Of a stretch of 64,000 nucleotides of DNA, positions 49,765 through 59,145 are shown piece after piece. The notes beneath the pieces are model-generated. The model made no database searches, had not been told where the DNA came from, and saw only the letters and a program-made list of their open reading frames with translations. The stretch lies in the NCBI GenBank assembly GCA_001870995.2, contig MLAV02000007.1, forward strand, positions 62,001 to 126,000. Reading direction: 5' to 3'. Position 1 is the first letter of the stretch; every line of letters begins with the position of its first letter. The position numbers were made by a program, and so were the translations under genes. Source of the DNA: Chitinophaga sp. CB10. GTDB taxonomy: Bacteria; Bacteroidota; Bacteroidia; Chitinophagales; Chitinophagaceae.

Positions 49765-49796
49765 TTTATAAATGAGGGTTTGTTACGATTAAATAA

Positions 49797-52202
49797 TCAG
49801 AAGCGGTAGCCCAGACTCATGCGCACGTTGCGGCCGGGTTCCGTTTGCCAGTAATAGATCTTGCCGAAGTTATCCCCCGAAGGACCGCCGGTCCAGAGGT
49901 ATTTATCCAGCAGGTTATTTACCAGTACGTTGATGCTGAATTTGTTGATATTGTAACCAAGGCCGGCGTCCATCCTGAAGTAGTCAGGAATGAAGTTTTC
50001 CGTTTTATCGTACACCATGCCGGCCACGCGGCCTATCTGGTACTGGTAGCCGACGTTGGCGCGGAGGCCTTTGAGGGCGCCGCTTCCGAGGGTGTAGGTG
50101 AGCCAGGTGTTTTGAATATGTTTGCTGATGCCGGGTACGTAGTTGCCAACGAGTTTTTCGTCTACATCCTTAGACACGATACCATCCGTATAAGCGTAGT
50201 TCACAACCAGGTTGAGGCCTTTCACTACTTCGCCCTGGATGTCCACTTCCAGGCCCCTGATCTTTTGCTGGCCGTTGGTACGCTGGTAGATGTAGCCCTG
50301 GGTAACAGGGTCGCGGTGTTCGTTATCCTGTGTCAGCACGTTGTTTTTGATGATCTGGTAGAGGGCTAAGGTGGAGGTAAAGCGGCCGTTGAACCAGTCG
50401 CGCTTAATGCCTGCTTCCACATTGGTGCCGGTGAGCGGTTCAAAGGTTTTCTTTTGATAATCCAGTCCGGGGTTTTGCATGAACGACACGTCGTACACGC
50501 CGTAAACAGCGGTATTCCTGTCTATACTATAGCTGATACCGAAGCGCGGCGTGAACTTGCTGTCCTTGTTCTTCCCGTCGTACGGGCTTACCACGTTGTT
50601 GGCGGTGTACCGGCCGGCGATGGTGAAGCGCAGCGCATCGTTGAAGAACCCGATCTGGTCCTGCAGGTACAGGGCGCTGTAGCCGTAGTTATATTCCACC
50701 CCACGGGTACGGATATCCGCAGTGCGGTCCCACTTAGGCATTTTCACGCCGCCGTAGACTGGTTTGTAGATGTTGAAGGAACCATCGCCGAAGTCGGCCC
50801 CCTGGCTCCAATCCGCCCAGTAGTTGCTGGCCTTCATGTCCACCCCGCCGAGGATATTGTGCACCACCGCGCCGGTTCTAACGGTACCGTTGATAAACAC
50901 CTGGCCGGTTTTGTTGAGGCCGAGGGCGTCCCAGATGTTGATGCTGCGTTGCAGGAGGCTATCGTTATTCGGATCATAGAATCCTTTAGGCCACATGCTT
51001 TGCCCGGTCTGGGAGAAGTGGAAGTAACCGAATTGGGCGGTGAGCTTCCAGTCCTGGCTGAACTTGTGTTCATAGAAGGCCATCAGGCTGTTATCCCTGA
51101 TGGTGGTAGGGTCCATATTACCTTCAATGGTGGTGAAGTTGACAGGCAGCTCCCCGTAGCCGCGTTTGGAGAAGGAATAGTTACCGCCGATAACGGGCAG
51201 TTGCATGTATTGGAGGTTATATTCCAGGGTGATGCTGTTCTTATCGTCGATTAAGTATTTCAGTACCGGGGAAATGCTGTAGCGGTTGGTGTAATCGAAA
51301 TCGCGCCAGCCGTTTTTCATTTCGCCGGCGAGATTGAAGCGATAGAGGAGCTTTCCGTCTTTGGAGAGCTTACCGTCCAGGTCGAGCGTGGCGCGGTAGT
51401 TATCGTAGCTGCCGAGGGCCATGGTCACTTCCCCCTGCGTGTTGCCGGTAGGCTTTTTGGTCACGACGTTGTATAGTCCGCCGGGCTCGCCGTTGGAGAG
51501 CATAAAACCGGCGGGCCCTTTCACGAACTCGATGCGGTCCACCATGCTGAAGTCTTCCGTGAGCGGGCTCCAGGAGCTGATGTACACGTTCATGCCGTTG
51601 CGCATGGAGGTGGCGCGGCTGCCGCGCATCTGGATATTGGCGTACATGTCCCAGTGTGCGAGGCGGGACACGCCGGATACGTTACGGGTAACGCCTTCCT
51701 GCATGTTGTAAATCTGCTGGTCCGCCATGACTTCTTTGGATATTTCCGTAATGCTTTGCGGCACTTCAACCAGGGGTTGATTTAAACGGAGGGAGTTGGA
51801 GGGTGAGAGCACGGTGTATTTATTGGACTCGCCCACGATGGTAATTTCTTTCATCTGCTGGCCGGAGGCGCCGAGGGTGATATTAACCTGGGAGATTTGA
51901 TCGTGCGCTACTTCCACGGTTTGCGTCACGTTATCATAACCCACGAGGGAGATGATGAGGGTATATTTTCCAGGCTTTACTTTTTTGATCACGAAGTCGC
52001 CATTGGCATCTGTGAGCGCGCCGTAATTGGTATGTTGTAATCTAACGGTAACGTATGGAGCGGGCAGTCCGTCCGAGGTGAGGACGCGGCCCCTGATGGC
52101 TGATAAAATATCATCTGCTAATGCCTGGCTCCAAACCGCAGCTAAAAGCACGATGAGTATCCATGCTTTTTTGGTAGCGGAGCGCAGTAAAAATTGTTTC
52201 AT
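49797..52202 (-). CDS. TonB-dependent siderophore receptor
   Basis: 801 aa. Signal peptide, carboxypeptidase-regulatory-like domain (about 32-115: IRGRVLTSDGLPAPYVTVRL), plug (about 135-275: NQPLVEVPQSITEISKEVM and RIEFVKGPAGFMLSNGEPGG), then a barrel ending RNVRMSLGYRF. The plug motif VPQSITEI and KGPAGFMLSNGEPGGLYN mark the FhuA/FpvA-type siderophore receptors. First gene of the receptor-DUF4198-PepSY operon; the natural ligand is the siderophore made next door. Confidence 0.94.
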   Translation of the reverse strand: MKQFLLRSATKKAWILIVLLAAVWSQALADDILSAIRGRVLTSDGLPAPYVTVRLQHTNYGALTDANGDFVIKKVKPGKYTLIISLVGYDNVTQTVEVAHDQISQVNITLGASGQQMKEITIVGESNKYTVLSPSNSLRLNQPLVEVPQSITEISKEVMADQQIYNMQEGVTRNVSGVSRLAHWDMYANIQMRGSRATSMRNGMNVYISSWSPLTEDFSMVDRIEFVKGPAGFMLSNGEPGGLYNVVTKKPTGNTQGEVTMALGSYDNYRATLDLDGKLSKDGKLLYRFNLAGEMKNGWRDFDYTNRYSISPVLKYLIDDKNSITLEYNLQYMQLPVIGGNYSFSKRGYGELPVNFTTIEGNMDPTTIRDNSLMAFYEHKFSQDWKLTAQFGYFHFSQTGQSMWPKGFYDPNNDSLLQRSINIWDALGLNKTGQVFINGTVRTGAVVHNILGGVDMKASNYWADWSQGADFGDGSFNIYKPVYGGVKMPKWDRTADIRTRGVEYNYGYSALYLQDQIGFFNDALRFTIAGRYTANNVVSPYDGKNKDSKFTPRFGISYSIDRNTAVYGVYDVSFMQNPGLDYQKKTFEPLTGTNVEAGIKRDWFNGRFTSTLALYQIIKNNVLTQDNEHRDPVTQGYIYQRTNGQQKIRGLEVDIQGEVVKGLNLVVNYAYTDGIVSKDVDEKLVGNYVPGISKHIQNTWLTYTLGSGALKGLRANVGYQYQIGRVAGMVYDKTENFIPDYFRMDAGLGYNINKFSINVLVNNLLDKYLWTGGPSGDNFGKIYYWQTEPGRNVRMSLGYRF

Positions 52203-52293
52203 CGGCTTGTTTTTTTGCTTGCAAAGGTATGGGGGTGTTGGAGGGCGGGGTTACGCAAGCGGGAATTTGATTTACGCGATCAGGAAAATTGCA

Positions 52294-52322
52294 TTTGGCA
52301 AACAATAACAGCGCTGCCTTTG
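52294..52322 (+). promoter_or_regulatory. Candidate promoter of the 52335 lipoprotein gene
   Basis: TTTG (52294-52297) and TGCCTTTG (52315-52322, one mismatch to TAnnTTTG) are 17 nt apart. Predicted start is only a few nucleotides before the ATG at 52335, so the transcript may have almost no leader. Confidence 0.4.
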
Positions 52323-52334
52323 TAGATATCATTG

Positions 52335-53411
52335 ATGAAAAATTATCTGCGTTACGCGTACTTATTGATGGCGCTACCCTGCCTGCTGGGCTGTGGCGCT
52401 GCCCGGGTATTGGATGGCAATGCCCAGTTTCACCAGGATTATTGCGCGCCTGCTCCCCTGTTCCGGAAAACCGTGGCGATGCGGCCGTATTGGAATACGG
52501 ATTCGTTGCTGCAGGCGCATCCGGATTTGCCGAAAGCGGTGGCGATCAGCGCCAATGCAACCGGCACTTTGTCGCAGTTGCTCCAGTTGAAAGCGCTGGG
52601 GCGGGATACCGGTATGGCTGCGCAGGTGCAGCGAGCGACCTTACGCGCTGCGATACAACAGCGTTTACTCCTTGCCGTTACGGAGATATCCGGCCTGGCT
52701 GCGGAGATGGATTGTGAAGGCGAGCGTGCCGATCAACTGGGGCGTTACCTGGATAATTTGAACAGCAGCCGGAATACGAAGCTGACGGTGGGGTCTATTA
52801 TTGTGGCGGCGATAACAACGGTGGCCACGATTGCCATTAAGGATCATACCATGCAGAATGCGACGGCGATTACGGGAGGGGTGATCAGTTCAGGACTGGC
52901 GTTGATGACGGTGAACCCGGCGGGGAGAAGGATCAGGTTATCCCTGCAGCGGAACGTGCTGAAGGACGTTTGGGCGCGGGCGGACAGCAGCGATATTTAC
53001 TCCCCGGGGCTGTGGTATATGCTGAGCGACCGGCATTTTTCCAATAGCGGCACTATTTCGCTGATGGAGAGTATTACGGGGCGGTGGAAGCAATATGACC
53101 TGGACCGGAAGGTGAGCGCGGCGGATGCGGAACGTTATTTTGGTAACGGGGGCGTATATACGGCGGATAATTTGCATACGCGGGCGGCGATGCTGAATGA
53201 GTTGCAGTCGACGATCAGGTCGTTGAATCAGAATTTGCAGGGGTTGATGGAGTATTTGGATGGGTATGGGGGTGAAGGCAGGGTTTGCGACCGCCGGATG
53301 GAAGCAGCGCTTTCCAGCACGTCGCATTTCCATGCGCGGCTAGGCCACCAGGTAAACCATCCCCGCGCGCTGGAGGTGAAGGAGTGTTTGCGGGGATGGG
53401 AATCCAAATGA
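52335..53411 (+). CDS. Putative lipoprotein, unknown function
   Basis: 358 aa from ATG 52335 (a TTG precedes it). Lipobox LLGCGAA (Cys20). Mostly helical, with coiled-coil segments (LSQLLQLKALGRDTGMAAQV, LNELQSTIRSLNQNLQGLME) and a central hydrophobic stretch (LTVGSIIVAAITTVATIAI, about 151-169, then TAITGGVISSGLALMTV) that could be a membrane hairpin. No family recognised. Four to six cysteines are spread through the chain (YCAPAP, MDCEGE, RVCDRR, KECLRG). It is divergent from the TonB receptor. Confidence 0.75.
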   Translation: MKNYLRYAYLLMALPCLLGCGAARVLDGNAQFHQDYCAPAPLFRKTVAMRPYWNTDSLLQAHPDLPKAVAISANATGTLSQLLQLKALGRDTGMAAQVQRATLRAAIQQRLLLAVTEISGLAAEMDCEGERADQLGRYLDNLNSSRNTKLTVGSIIVAAITTVATIAIKDHTMQNATAITGGVISSGLALMTVNPAGRRIRLSLQRNVLKDVWARADSSDIYSPGLWYMLSDRHFSNSGTISLMESITGRWKQYDLDRKVSAADAERYFGNGGVYTADNLHTRAAMLNELQSTIRSLNQNLQGLMEYLDGYGGEGRVCDRRMEAALSSTSHFHARLGHQVNHPRALEVKECLRGWESK

Positions 53412-53559
53412 AACCACCCCTTTGCAGGGGATATTTCCTTCAAATTAAATGAAATTTCTTCATATATTATAAATTTTATTTCTATAACAGAAAAAGGTAT
53501 TTATCTTTACAAATATGAATTATTACTTCAGTGATGAAGTAACCCTGTACCGAAAGCCT

Positions 53560-54792
53560 ATGAAGAAAATCTACTTTCTAAAAGTAAGTTCCCTGCTGCT
53601 GTTAACGGCCGGCCTGTTAGCGGCTTCCCCGAAACTGACGGCAGGTAGCGCCAGCCATTTCGCTGCCAGGGCGGCGACTCCCCCCGTGGTGAATATGGAA
53701 TCCTTCACCGTCCGCGACGATGCTGCCGCCGGCAGTTTCGTTGGCCAGCTGACCGCCTCGGGCAGCAACCTCCAATGGCAACTGGCAGACGATGAAACGA
53801 AAGGCGCCTTCCGCCTGGATGCCAGCGGCCGGATTTATGTGAACAATACCACCCTGCTGCAATCCAACCGGGGAAAGCTGATCAGTCTTTTTGTATCTGC
53901 CAGCGATGGTGTGGAAACGAGCAACCTTGCGGAAATTACCATTGCCATACAGGATACCTACATCAATATTCCTCCCACGCTGGACCCGATTGCCGACAGG
54001 GCTGTCTGCGCGGGCCGGGGGGCGGATACGATTCAACTCACGGGGATGTCCGCCGTGGAACCGGACCAAACATACAGCCTCGTGGCCATTGCGGACCTGC
54101 CCATGCTCGAAACCCTGCAGGTGACCAATGACGGGCAGCTGACCTTCCGGGTGAAAACAGGCATTAACGCAGGCGCCTGTATGGTGACCGTCATGATCAA
54201 GGATAACGGCGGGGTAAGGAACGGCGGGCAGGATACCCGTACCCGTAGTTTTAATATTACGGTGAACGGTATTCCGAATGTGGGCATCGTTTCCGATAAA
54301 GGCACGGTAGTACCTAAGGGGGAACTGCTGACGCTGACCGCCAGCGGCGCGGATCATTACAGCTGGACGCCTGCGCCGGGGCTGGAAGGCGAAACCGGCG
54401 CCGCCACGGTGACGGTGAAGCCGGTAAAAACTACCCGCTACGAAGTAGTAGCCACCAACAACAGCGGCTGCCAGGATACCGCGCATATCGATATCCGTGT
54501 GGTAGCGGATTTCATCATCCGCGCGAACAACGTGCTGACGCCGAATAACGACGGCCGTAATGACCGCTGGATCATTCAAAGCCTGGAGGACTACCCGGAA
54601 AACGAGGTGATCATCACCGACCGCGCCGGCAGGGTGATCTTCAAACAGCGGAACTACAGCAATACCTGGGATGGTAAGCTGAACGGGCAACGCCTGGCCG
54701 AAGGAACGTATTTTTATACCTTCAGCGTATTCAATACCGTTACGAAGACGACAGATGTGGCAAGAGGATATATCACGATCCTGGGCGACTAA
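53560..54792 (+). CDS. T9SS type B sorted surface protein with cadherin-like domains
   Basis: 410 aa from ATG 53560, with signal peptide (about 1-26). A cadherin/Ig-like domain at about 40-140 (FTVRDDAAAGSFVGQLTASG, FRLDASGRIYVNN), a second beta domain at about 145-245, a PKD-like segment (GASHYSWTPAPG type, GADHYSWTPAPGLEGETG), and the gliding-motility-associated C-terminal domain at about 325-410 (NNVLTPNNDGRNDRWIIQSL, WDGKLNGQRLAEGTYFYTF). That last domain directs export by the type IX system and surface attachment. Adhesin role likely. Confidence 0.9.
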   Translation: MKKIYFLKVSSLLLLTAGLLAASPKLTAGSASHFAARAATPPVVNMESFTVRDDAAAGSFVGQLTASGSNLQWQLADDETKGAFRLDASGRIYVNNTTLLQSNRGKLISLFVSASDGVETSNLAEITIAIQDTYINIPPTLDPIADRAVCAGRGADTIQLTGMSAVEPDQTYSLVAIADLPMLETLQVTNDGQLTFRVKTGINAGACMVTVMIKDNGGVRNGGQDTRTRSFNITVNGIPNVGIVSDKGTVVPKGELLTLTASGADHYSWTPAPGLEGETGAATVTVKPVKTTRYEVVATNNSGCQDTAHIDIRVVADFIIRANNVLTPNNDGRNDRWIIQSLEDYPENEVIITDRAGRVIFKQRNYSNTWDGKLNGQRLAEGTYFYTFSVFNTVTKTTDVARGYITILGD

Positions 54793-54836
54793 CGCCTACC
54801 CCTACACGCGCACAACACCTACAGCAAATACCGATG

Positions 54837-54864
54837 AAAACCGCGTGGTCGTCCATGCGGTTTT
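54837..54864. terminator. Bidirectional terminator between convergent genes
   Basis: AAAACCGCGTGG (54837-54848) and CCATGCGGTTTT (54853-54864) pair with one G-T wobble over a TCGT tetraloop. TTTTCTATTTG follows on the plus strand and A-rich sequence precedes, so it can end both the surface-protein gene and the gene at 54877. Confidence 0.8.
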
Positions 54865-54876
54865 CTATTTGTAGCA

Positions 54877-55320
54877 TTAACGCCCCCGCATCCGTGCGTG
54901 CAGGATAGAGAGGGCTTTCTGCATCTCCGCGTTCCAACCGGGTTCTATCGTACAACGCTGCGGCAGGTAGCGCATCATGGCCTGCGCATACTCCTGCACG
55001 AGCTGGTTGAACAAGGCCTGCTCTACCAGGATAGCCCCGGATTGTTCTTTGCTGATAAAAATTTCTGAGGGGCGCATTTCTCTTCCTTCAAAGCTGCGCA
55101 CAGCGGCGCGTTGCTCAGGGTCCATAGCTTCATAAAAACGGAAATTGGCATCGGAAAAGCCCCAGTTTTCCGATTGACTGATTACCGTGATAAACTCAGG
55201 AAACAGCTCGTAGTCGATGGTGTAGATAGCGGCAACAAGCGGGTCAAACTCTGGCTTCATCTTCAGTTCCACTGCATGCGGGTTATCGGTACCGTTACTT
55301 TTTTTCAGCACCCATTTCAT
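54877..55320 (-). CDS. Hypothetical protein
   Basis: 147 aa, no signal peptide or membrane helix, so probably cytosolic. Alpha+beta composition with aromatic stretch AIYTIDYELFPEFITVISQ (30-48) and a helical C-terminus (EQALFNQLVQEYAQAMMRYL). No family recognised. Monocistronic, between a terminator and the divergent ThuA gene. Confidence 0.7.
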   Translation of the reverse strand: MKWVLKKSNGTDNPHAVELKMKPEFDPLVAAIYTIDYELFPEFITVISQSENWGFSDANFRFYEAMDPEQRAAVRSFEGREMRPSEIFISKEQSGAILVEQALFNQLVQEYAQAMMRYLPQRCTIEPGWNAEMQKALSILHARMRGR

Positions 55321-55476
55321 TTGTCAAAAACAATTTTGCACTCCGTTGAAAATATTATACCAAAATAATGTTACAACGGTTAATACGGGTAGTTATTGCC
55401 GGTTATTTTTGGGTTTCTTTTCTTGTGCGGGATATTTTTATTTTATTATTTTTCGGAAACGATCAACTGATACTGC

Positions 55477-56235
55477 ATGAAAGCCTTTTCTATTACTATA
55501 CTGGCATGCCTGCTGGGCAGCCTGCTGTTTGCACAATCCCCGGCGAAGAAAGTCCTGGTACTCTATGAAAACGGTGGCCATCATTTGGCCTTTTCCAAAC
55601 GCGCCATGCCCTGGCTGGACAGCCTGGCCCGGCAGCGCCACTGGCAGCTGGACTACCGCACCACAGCCGCCGGCATCAACGACAGCAGCCTGCAACATTA
55701 CCAGCTGGTCTTACAACTGGACTACCCGCCTTATGCCTGGCCGGATGCCGCGGTAAAAGCTTTTGAAAGCTATATACAGGAAGGGAAAGGCGGATGGGTA
55801 GGCCTGCACCATGCGACCCTGCTGGGCGAGTTTGACGGCTACCCGATGTGGAACTGGTTCTCGGCTTTCATGGGAGATATCCGTTTCAAGGACTACATCG
55901 CCAACTTTGCCACCGGCACGGTGGAAGTGGAAGATGCCCAACACCCGGTTATGAAGGGCATACCGGCTACTTTCCGTGTCAGCAACGAGGAATGGTACAC
56001 CTACAATAAAAGCCCCCGGCCGAAGGTGCATGTACTTGCCACGGTAAACGAGCGTACCTATACGCCGGCATCAGATAAGCAAATGGGCGATCATCCGGTG
56101 GTGTGGACCAACCGGCAAATGAAAGCCCGGAATGTGTATATTTTTATGGGACACTCTCCTACCCATTTTGACAATCCTGTTTATAGGAAGTTGCTGGCGA
56201 ATGCAATGGAGTGGGCGATTGGAGAAACGCGTTAA
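55477..56235 (+). CDS. ThuA domain secreted protein
   Basis: 252 aa with signal peptide (MKAFSITILACLLGSLLFAQ). ThuA-like glutamine-amidotransferase fold: VLVLYENGGHHLAFSKRAMP, LQLDYPPYAWPDAAVKAFES, GKGGWVGLHHATLLGEFDGY, PVVWTNRQMKARNVYIFMGH. ThuA proteins are tied to trehalose and other disaccharide use, but the catalytic role is unclear. TATTTTTG at 55404-55411 is a possible -7 element. Confidence 0.9.
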   Translation: MKAFSITILACLLGSLLFAQSPAKKVLVLYENGGHHLAFSKRAMPWLDSLARQRHWQLDYRTTAAGINDSSLQHYQLVLQLDYPPYAWPDAAVKAFESYIQEGKGGWVGLHHATLLGEFDGYPMWNWFSAFMGDIRFKDYIANFATGTVEVEDAQHPVMKGIPATFRVSNEEWYTYNKSPRPKVHVLATVNERTYTPASDKQMGDHPVVWTNRQMKARNVYIFMGHSPTHFDNPVYRKLLANAMEWAIGETR

Positions 56236-56312
56236 ACAGGTTCCGGCCTGGTGGTCAGGGTCTGACGCGGGATACCCCGGAACAACGGAATATTCGTTTG
56301 CAACCACCCCTA

Positions 56313-56765
56313 TCATGCAGGTTTCATATGGTCAAACGCACCTTTACGCAGGTGTACGCCATATTCCAGCCAGGCCTTCAGGCAGGCGAGGAAATTGGCC
56401 CATCCCTCGGAATTACCGCGCATCCAGTTTAAACCGGCCTCTGTGTTAGGCATACTGCCTTCCGTAATTTTTACGACGGTATTGGCTCCCCTTTCTTCCA
56501 GGCGCATTTCCACTGTCAGCTGGTTGCCGGGGGCGCCCTCCCATTGGAACACAATGTCAGTAGGCGCTTTAATGTCCAATACTTTTACGGGGAAGCGGTC
56601 GTCGAATTCAGGGAATTTCCAGGTTACCTCCGTGCCGGCTACCAGCGGACCGGTACTTTCGGAAATAAAATAGTTTTTCATTTGTTCAGGATCGACAATG
56701 GCGTTAAACACCTCCCGGATGGGCTTTAACACCTGGATGCCGGCCTTTGCCTGCAGTTCATTCAT
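56313..56765 (-). CDS. SRPBCC/AHSA1-like protein
   Basis: 150 aa from ATG 56765 (MNELQAKAGIQVLKPIREVF). Helix-grip fold of the Activator of Hsp90 ATPase C-terminal type: AIVDPEQMKNYFISESTGPL, GTEVTWKFPEFDDRFPVKVL, and C-terminal helix GNSEGWANFLACLKAWLEYG. Ligand-binding role likely, substrate unknown. The frame extension to 56822 has no conserved residues and was rejected. Confidence 0.9.
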   Translation of the reverse strand: MNELQAKAGIQVLKPIREVFNAIVDPEQMKNYFISESTGPLVAGTEVTWKFPEFDDRFPVKVLDIKAPTDIVFQWEGAPGNQLTVEMRLEERGANTVVKITEGSMPNTEAGLNWMRGNSEGWANFLACLKAWLEYGVHLRKGAFDHMKPA

Positions 56766-56914
56766 AACTAAGGATTTTGAGCCAGGTAAGTTAAACAATC
56801 TCCCGGACATGAAAAATTTCAAAACGGCAGCATGTAAACTGCGTGTACCCGTGATGGTTATTTGAAATCTGCTATTTATCCTTACCTTGCCTGCACAAAT
56901 AACTAACCAGGCTT

Positions 56915-57616
56915 ATGACAGCAGCGCAGCAATCATCACCGGTTTATCTTCAGATACTGGAAGCACTTAAAGTAAAATTACTGGAACAGCATTACCACGT
57001 TACCTGGCTGCAGGAGGAAGAAATGCTGCTTGTGGACGAGGTGCTGGAAATAGCGGCCGACTATGAACCCACCCCGGACGCGCACCCGCATGTGATGAAA
57101 ATGATTTACGTGGTACGCCACCGGGATTACTTCCCGAAAGGAATAGTAGAGTTCCTCGCCGGCATCGGCAGCACGTTGGAGGAGCGGATCGACAGCGGCA
57201 ATCAAAACTTCCTCCAGCTCATCCTCCCGCCTGTTATGGACAGCCTCAACCCTACCCATGATGAGGAGCTGGATCTCGTCGATAACCAGGATAATACCTG
57301 GCATGTAAAGCCGGGCGACATCGGGCTGCAAGGTACCTGGGAAGAGCAACCGGAGGACGATATCATCCTGCTGCAGTTGCATGAACTCCTGAAGGAAAAG
57401 CTGGCCGAACAGTCACAGCCTTTCTGCTGGCTGAAAGTATATGCGGTTCTCAACAACGAAGGAAATAAAATCCACGAATGCAACTTCAACAACTTGTACT
57501 GGGAAGCCGGCGACAGCCAGATCAGCCGTATGCCTGACAGCTGGGAGAAACCGGAAGTATTCAGGGGGATCAAGCAGTTCTTCGTTTTCCGCCGCTGCGG
57601 ACCGGCCGGAGAGTAG
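56915..57616 (+). CDS. Hypothetical cytosolic protein
   Basis: 233 aa, acidic, no signal or membrane segment. Two regions of alpha+beta type, about 10-125 (LKVKLLEQHYHVTWLQEEEM, HPHVMKMIYVVRHRDYFPKG) and 145-230 (LLKEKLAEQSQPFCWLKVYA, ECNFNNLYWEAGDSQISR). Both halves start with an LK-LLEQ/L-EKLAEQ helix followed by a WLxxxx strand, so it may be an internal duplication. Family not recognised. It lies 39 bp before the DUF72 gene, likely cotranscribed. Confidence 0.75.
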   Translation: MTAAQQSSPVYLQILEALKVKLLEQHYHVTWLQEEEMLLVDEVLEIAADYEPTPDAHPHVMKMIYVVRHRDYFPKGIVEFLAGIGSTLEERIDSGNQNFLQLILPPVMDSLNPTHDEELDLVDNQDNTWHVKPGDIGLQGTWEEQPEDDIILLQLHELLKEKLAEQSQPFCWLKVYAVLNNEGNKIHECNFNNLYWEAGDSQISRMPDSWEKPEVFRGIKQFFVFRRCGPAGE

Positions 57617-57655
57617 GTTTCAGGAATGGCTTTTGTGTACTCCCACTAAAAAGCT

Positions 57656-58393
57656 ATGGCAATTCATATTGGCACATCCGGATGGAGCTACAAACACTGG
57701 AAAGGTATTTATTACCCTGAGGACCTCGCTCCGGAAAACTACCTGAATTTTTATGCGGCGGATTTTTCCTGCGTGGAGATCAACACCAGCTTTTACCATC
57801 TGCCACAACCCGGCACTGTAGAGCACTGGATGATGGAAACACCGGAAAAATTCCGCTTCTGCCCCAAGCTGAGCAGGTACGTTACCCATATCAAACGCCT
57901 GCATGATCCGAAGGAGACGCTACCCCGCTTCTTCGAAATTTTCGATCCTTACCTGAAATACCTGGGACCGGTGTTGATACAGCTCCCGCCTAATCTCGAC
58001 TTTAAACCGGAGGTCGTGGAGCCCTTCCTGGAAACGCTCACGTCTACCTACCAACAATATGATTTTGTGCTGGAAGCCCGCCATGATAGCTGGCTGAGCG
58101 AGGATGCGATGGAGATGCTCCACCAGTATAAAACCGGCTGGGTCATTGCCGACTCCGGCGGCCGCTGGCCTTCTGCCAAAACCATCACGAGCCGCATCGT
58201 GTACATCCGCTTCCATGGCAAAGAAGGGAAATACAACTCCCGCTACTCCCCCGAGGAACTGAAAATCTATGCGGACGATATCCGGCGCTGGCGCCAGGAA
58301 CGGCTACAGGTCTGGGTCTTCTTCAACAACGACGTGGGCGGTTACGCCCTCGAAAATGCAAAGGAATTGATGGAAATGCTGCAGGGCGGTTGA
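57656..58393 (+). CDS. DUF72 (YecE) family protein
   Basis: 245 aa. TIM-barrel-like DUF72 signature: IHIGTSGWSYKHWKGIYYPE at the N-terminus, NTSFYHLPQPGTVEHWMMET, RFCPKLSRYVTHIKRL, VLIQLPPNLDFKPE, FVLEARHDSWL, VYIRFHGKEGKYNSRYSPEE, VWVFFNNDVGGYALENAKEL. Function unknown; the fold suggests a hydrolase or nuclease-like active site. It converges on the next gene 2 bp away. Confidence 0.93.
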   Translation: MAIHIGTSGWSYKHWKGIYYPEDLAPENYLNFYAADFSCVEINTSFYHLPQPGTVEHWMMETPEKFRFCPKLSRYVTHIKRLHDPKETLPRFFEIFDPYLKYLGPVLIQLPPNLDFKPEVVEPFLETLTSTYQQYDFVLEARHDSWLSEDAMEMLHQYKTGWVIADSGGRWPSAKTITSRIVYIRFHGKEGKYNSRYSPEELKIYADDIRRWRQERLQVWVFFNNDVGGYALENAKELMEMLQGG

Positions 58394-58395
58394 TG

Positions 58396-58977
58396 CTACA
58401 TTTTGCGTTTTAATCGCGCCTGCATGGTAGTAATGATATTGACCGTTTCCTGTAAACGGTTGGTCAGCGTGCTGCCATCCAGTGCGAGGTCTTTTTTCGT
58501 TACCTCATAGCCGGCCAGGAAAGCTTCCAGGTTGGAGAGGTACACCTGGTTATCGCCATAGAGGGCATTGTAGAGCTTATCGTTGAGGCGATCCCCTTCC
58601 TTGCGGAGTTCCGCATTGGTCATATCTGTTACATCCCGCATGCGCTGCATGATGCCGGACATTTTTTCCTTCAGGAGCTGCAGGGCAGTTTCATTCTTTT
58701 TGCCGGGAGTGATGTTATTTCTGAAAAGGCTGTCGGATAAACGTTTGCGGAATTTCATGTAATCCGTCAGGTCCTGGTTGAGGTAACCAAATCGATCGTA
58801 AAGTTCCGCATTCTTTTCTGCACCGGAGAATTTGTCGAGGTTTTTGTCCAGCAGTTTCACCCATTCGAGTAAACTCACGGTAACATCGGATACCGGGGCT
58901 CTTCCGGCAGTTTGCGCAGTAGCAGCAAAGTGGCTAACGAAAACAATCAGCAGGGTAAATAACAAATTCCGTTTCAT
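58396..58977 (-). CDS. Secreted helical protein, unknown function
   Basis: 193 aa from ATG 58977 with Sec signal (MKRNLLFTLLIVFVSHFAAT). The mature part is nearly all helix with heptad-like spacing (LLEWVKLLDKNLDKFSGAEK, LLKEKMSGIMQRMRDVTDMT, LTNRLQETVNIITTMQARLK), so it is probably a periplasmic coiled-coil protein. No family recognised; monocistronic. Confidence 0.75.
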   Translation of the reverse strand: MKRNLLFTLLIVFVSHFAATAQTAGRAPVSDVTVSLLEWVKLLDKNLDKFSGAEKNAELYDRFGYLNQDLTDYMKFRKRLSDSLFRNNITPGKKNETALQLLKEKMSGIMQRMRDVTDMTNAELRKEGDRLNDKLYNALYGDNQVYLSNLEAFLAGYEVTKKDLALDGSTLTNRLQETVNIITTMQARLKRKM

Positions 58978-59106
58978 TATCACGATAAGGTTTTACGGTG
59001 ATAATATTACGGAATAATTTTGTTTTTGGTATTGCGTGGACTAATTGAATAGGCGTGTATTCTTTTTCGCAGGCAGCAATACTGCTTCACGGCACGCATA
59101 TACGAA

Positions 59107-59132
59107 GAAGGGCGGAATAGTGCCCGCCCTTC
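59107..59132 (-). terminator. Hairpin after the quinol monooxygenase gene
   Basis: GAAGGGCGG (59107-59115) pairs perfectly with CCGCCCTTC (59124-59132) over an 8-nt loop, 14 bp past the monooxygenase stop on the minus strand. Only a short T-rich tail follows, so it may terminate weakly. Confidence 0.6.
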
Positions 59133-59145
59133 GTTCCTCATATGA

